NCBI RefSeq assembly: GCF_014695775.1
Contig: NZ_JACJOX010000016.1
Span: forward strand, 62,001 to 126,000
Length of the DNA: 64,000 bases
Direction of reading: 5' to 3'
DNA from: Leptolyngbya sp. FACHB-60
GTDB taxonomy: Bacteria; Cyanobacteriota; Cyanobacteriia; Phormidesmidales; Phormidesmidaceae
Positions within the stretch are counted from its first letter, which is position 1; each line of letters starts with the position of its first letter. The notes under the pieces were generated by a model. That model saw nothing but the letters and a program-made list of their open reading frames with translations, was not told the DNA's origin and ran no database searches. Shown here in pieces: positions 63,326-64,000 of this stretch. The translations under genes and the position numbers were made by a program.

Positions 63326-64000
63326 TGGCACGGTCAAAGCAACCTTCGGCTTCTCCAGTAATTGGCACGGTTAAGGGGCCTGGCGAAAACGGCAACCAGT
63401 ACGTGTTCATTACCGCCGACAACCGTCAGGTCAAAATCGGCGAGTTTGTCTACTACACCGTCGATCTAACGGATATTCCCAGCGCCCAAATTCTAGGCAA
63501 AATCTCCGATCGCCGCCTCATTGACCACCTGCCCGATCGCATCTTTGCCGATCCAGATATTAATCCTGAGGCGATCGCGGCATTGGTCGGCTTCACCCAT
63601 CCCAACCCTGAAATCTACGAAGTCACTGTTGACGTGGTGGGCCACTTTCACCCCGCATTGGGGTTTATGAACCCTCGCATCGCCCCCGACCCCGGCGCTA
63701 AGGTCTGCCTAGCTGACGACGAAAGCCTGCGCCAGATTATCAACAAAAAGCAGCCCCAGGATGTGGGGTCTGCCCATATCGGCTCCCTGCTGCTGCGCCC
63801 CGGCGGGCGGGTACCTGTGGCGCTAGACGTGAAAGAGCTGGTGAGCACCCACATGGCAATCTTGGCAGGCACTGGCTCCGGCAAAAGCTACACGGCGGGC
63901 GTACTGATCGAAGAATTGCTCAGCCCCTATAACCGGGCAGCGGTGCTGATCTTTGACCCCCACGGCGAGTACGGCACCCTAGCTGACATGCGCGGCCATC
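63326..64000 (+). CDS. herA: HerA-type ATPase/DNA translocase (5' part)
   Basis: The first 225 codons of a HerA-like protein are visible, cut by the window edge. HerA hexamers drive DNA into the NurA nuclease for end processing. The N-terminal HAS-barrel-like segment begins VIGTVKGPGENGNQYVFITA. Then come LLLRPGGRVPVALDVKELVS, Walker A LAGTGSGKSYTAGVLIEEL and Walker B AAVLIFDPHGEYGTL. This matches the DUF87/HerA class found in archaea and many cyanobacteria. A nurA partner is not visible in the window. Confidence 0.88.

Overview
The window looks like chromosomal DNA from a cyanobacterium. The octamer GCGATCGC (the HIP1 site) recurs throughout. Many genes belong to families typical of cyanobacteria: a GUN4-domain protein, a DUF3153 lipoprotein, a DSHCT-type Ski2-like helicase, a SufE/MetK/Pgl/urease household set, CtaA-CtaB and a HerA-type ATPase. 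Base composition is GC-rich and fairly even, which would suit a filamentous Leptolyngbya/Nodosilinea-like lineage; that placement is inference. No rRNA, tRNA, CRISPR array, prophage or intact insertion sequence was recognised.

Layout. 1-6.5 kb: the 3' part of an archaeal-style PheRS beta gene, a slipin/stomatin, GloA, a small outer-membrane protein and a large Ski2-like RNA helicase. 6.7-14.5 kb: a same-strand surface-glycan locus (GT4, ABC exporter, second GT, GT10-like enzyme, two tandem DxD glycosyltransferase-like genes), followed directly by a VapBC toxin-antitoxin pair. 15-27 kb: mostly housekeeping genes (endonuclease V, DUF255 protein, MidA-type methyltransferase, RqcH, RemA-like protein, SufE, MetK, FHA protein, Pgl), then a urease segment ureA - S41 peptidase - ureB without ureC. 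27-34 kb: a P2-type cation ATPase, DUF3153 lipoprotein, LapA-like protein, ScpA and a sugar nucleotidyltransferase closed by a perfect terminator. 34-38 kb: a BMP-type ABC importer (binding protein and two permeases, no ATPase seen). 38-43 kb: SDR, Bcp, NUDIX, two convergent alpha/beta hydrolases and two small conserved proteins. 43-49 kb: heme A synthesis (ctaA-ctaB), a degraded patch holding a frameshifted SLOG/LSDAT gene and a broken TIR gene, then an ABC-2 exporter. 49-56 kb: a GUN4 protein and a TetR-MFP-RND efflux cluster. 56-64 kb: HDAC-family deacetylase, gyrA, a VOC gene stump, an SRPBCC protein, a GAF-like histidine kinase and the start of herA.

The items most worth a second look are these: (1) the ABC exporter of the glycan locus, whose C-terminal tail resembles a histidine-kinase dimerisation helix with Tyr in place of the phospho-acceptor His; (2) the archaeal-style, motif-poor PheRS beta; (3) the S41 peptidase gene sitting translationally coupled inside the urease operon; (4) the adjacent decayed SLOG and TIR genes, which may be the ruins of a nucleotide-signalling defence locus; (5) a family of 8-bp tandem intergenic repeats found in opposite orientations at two places.
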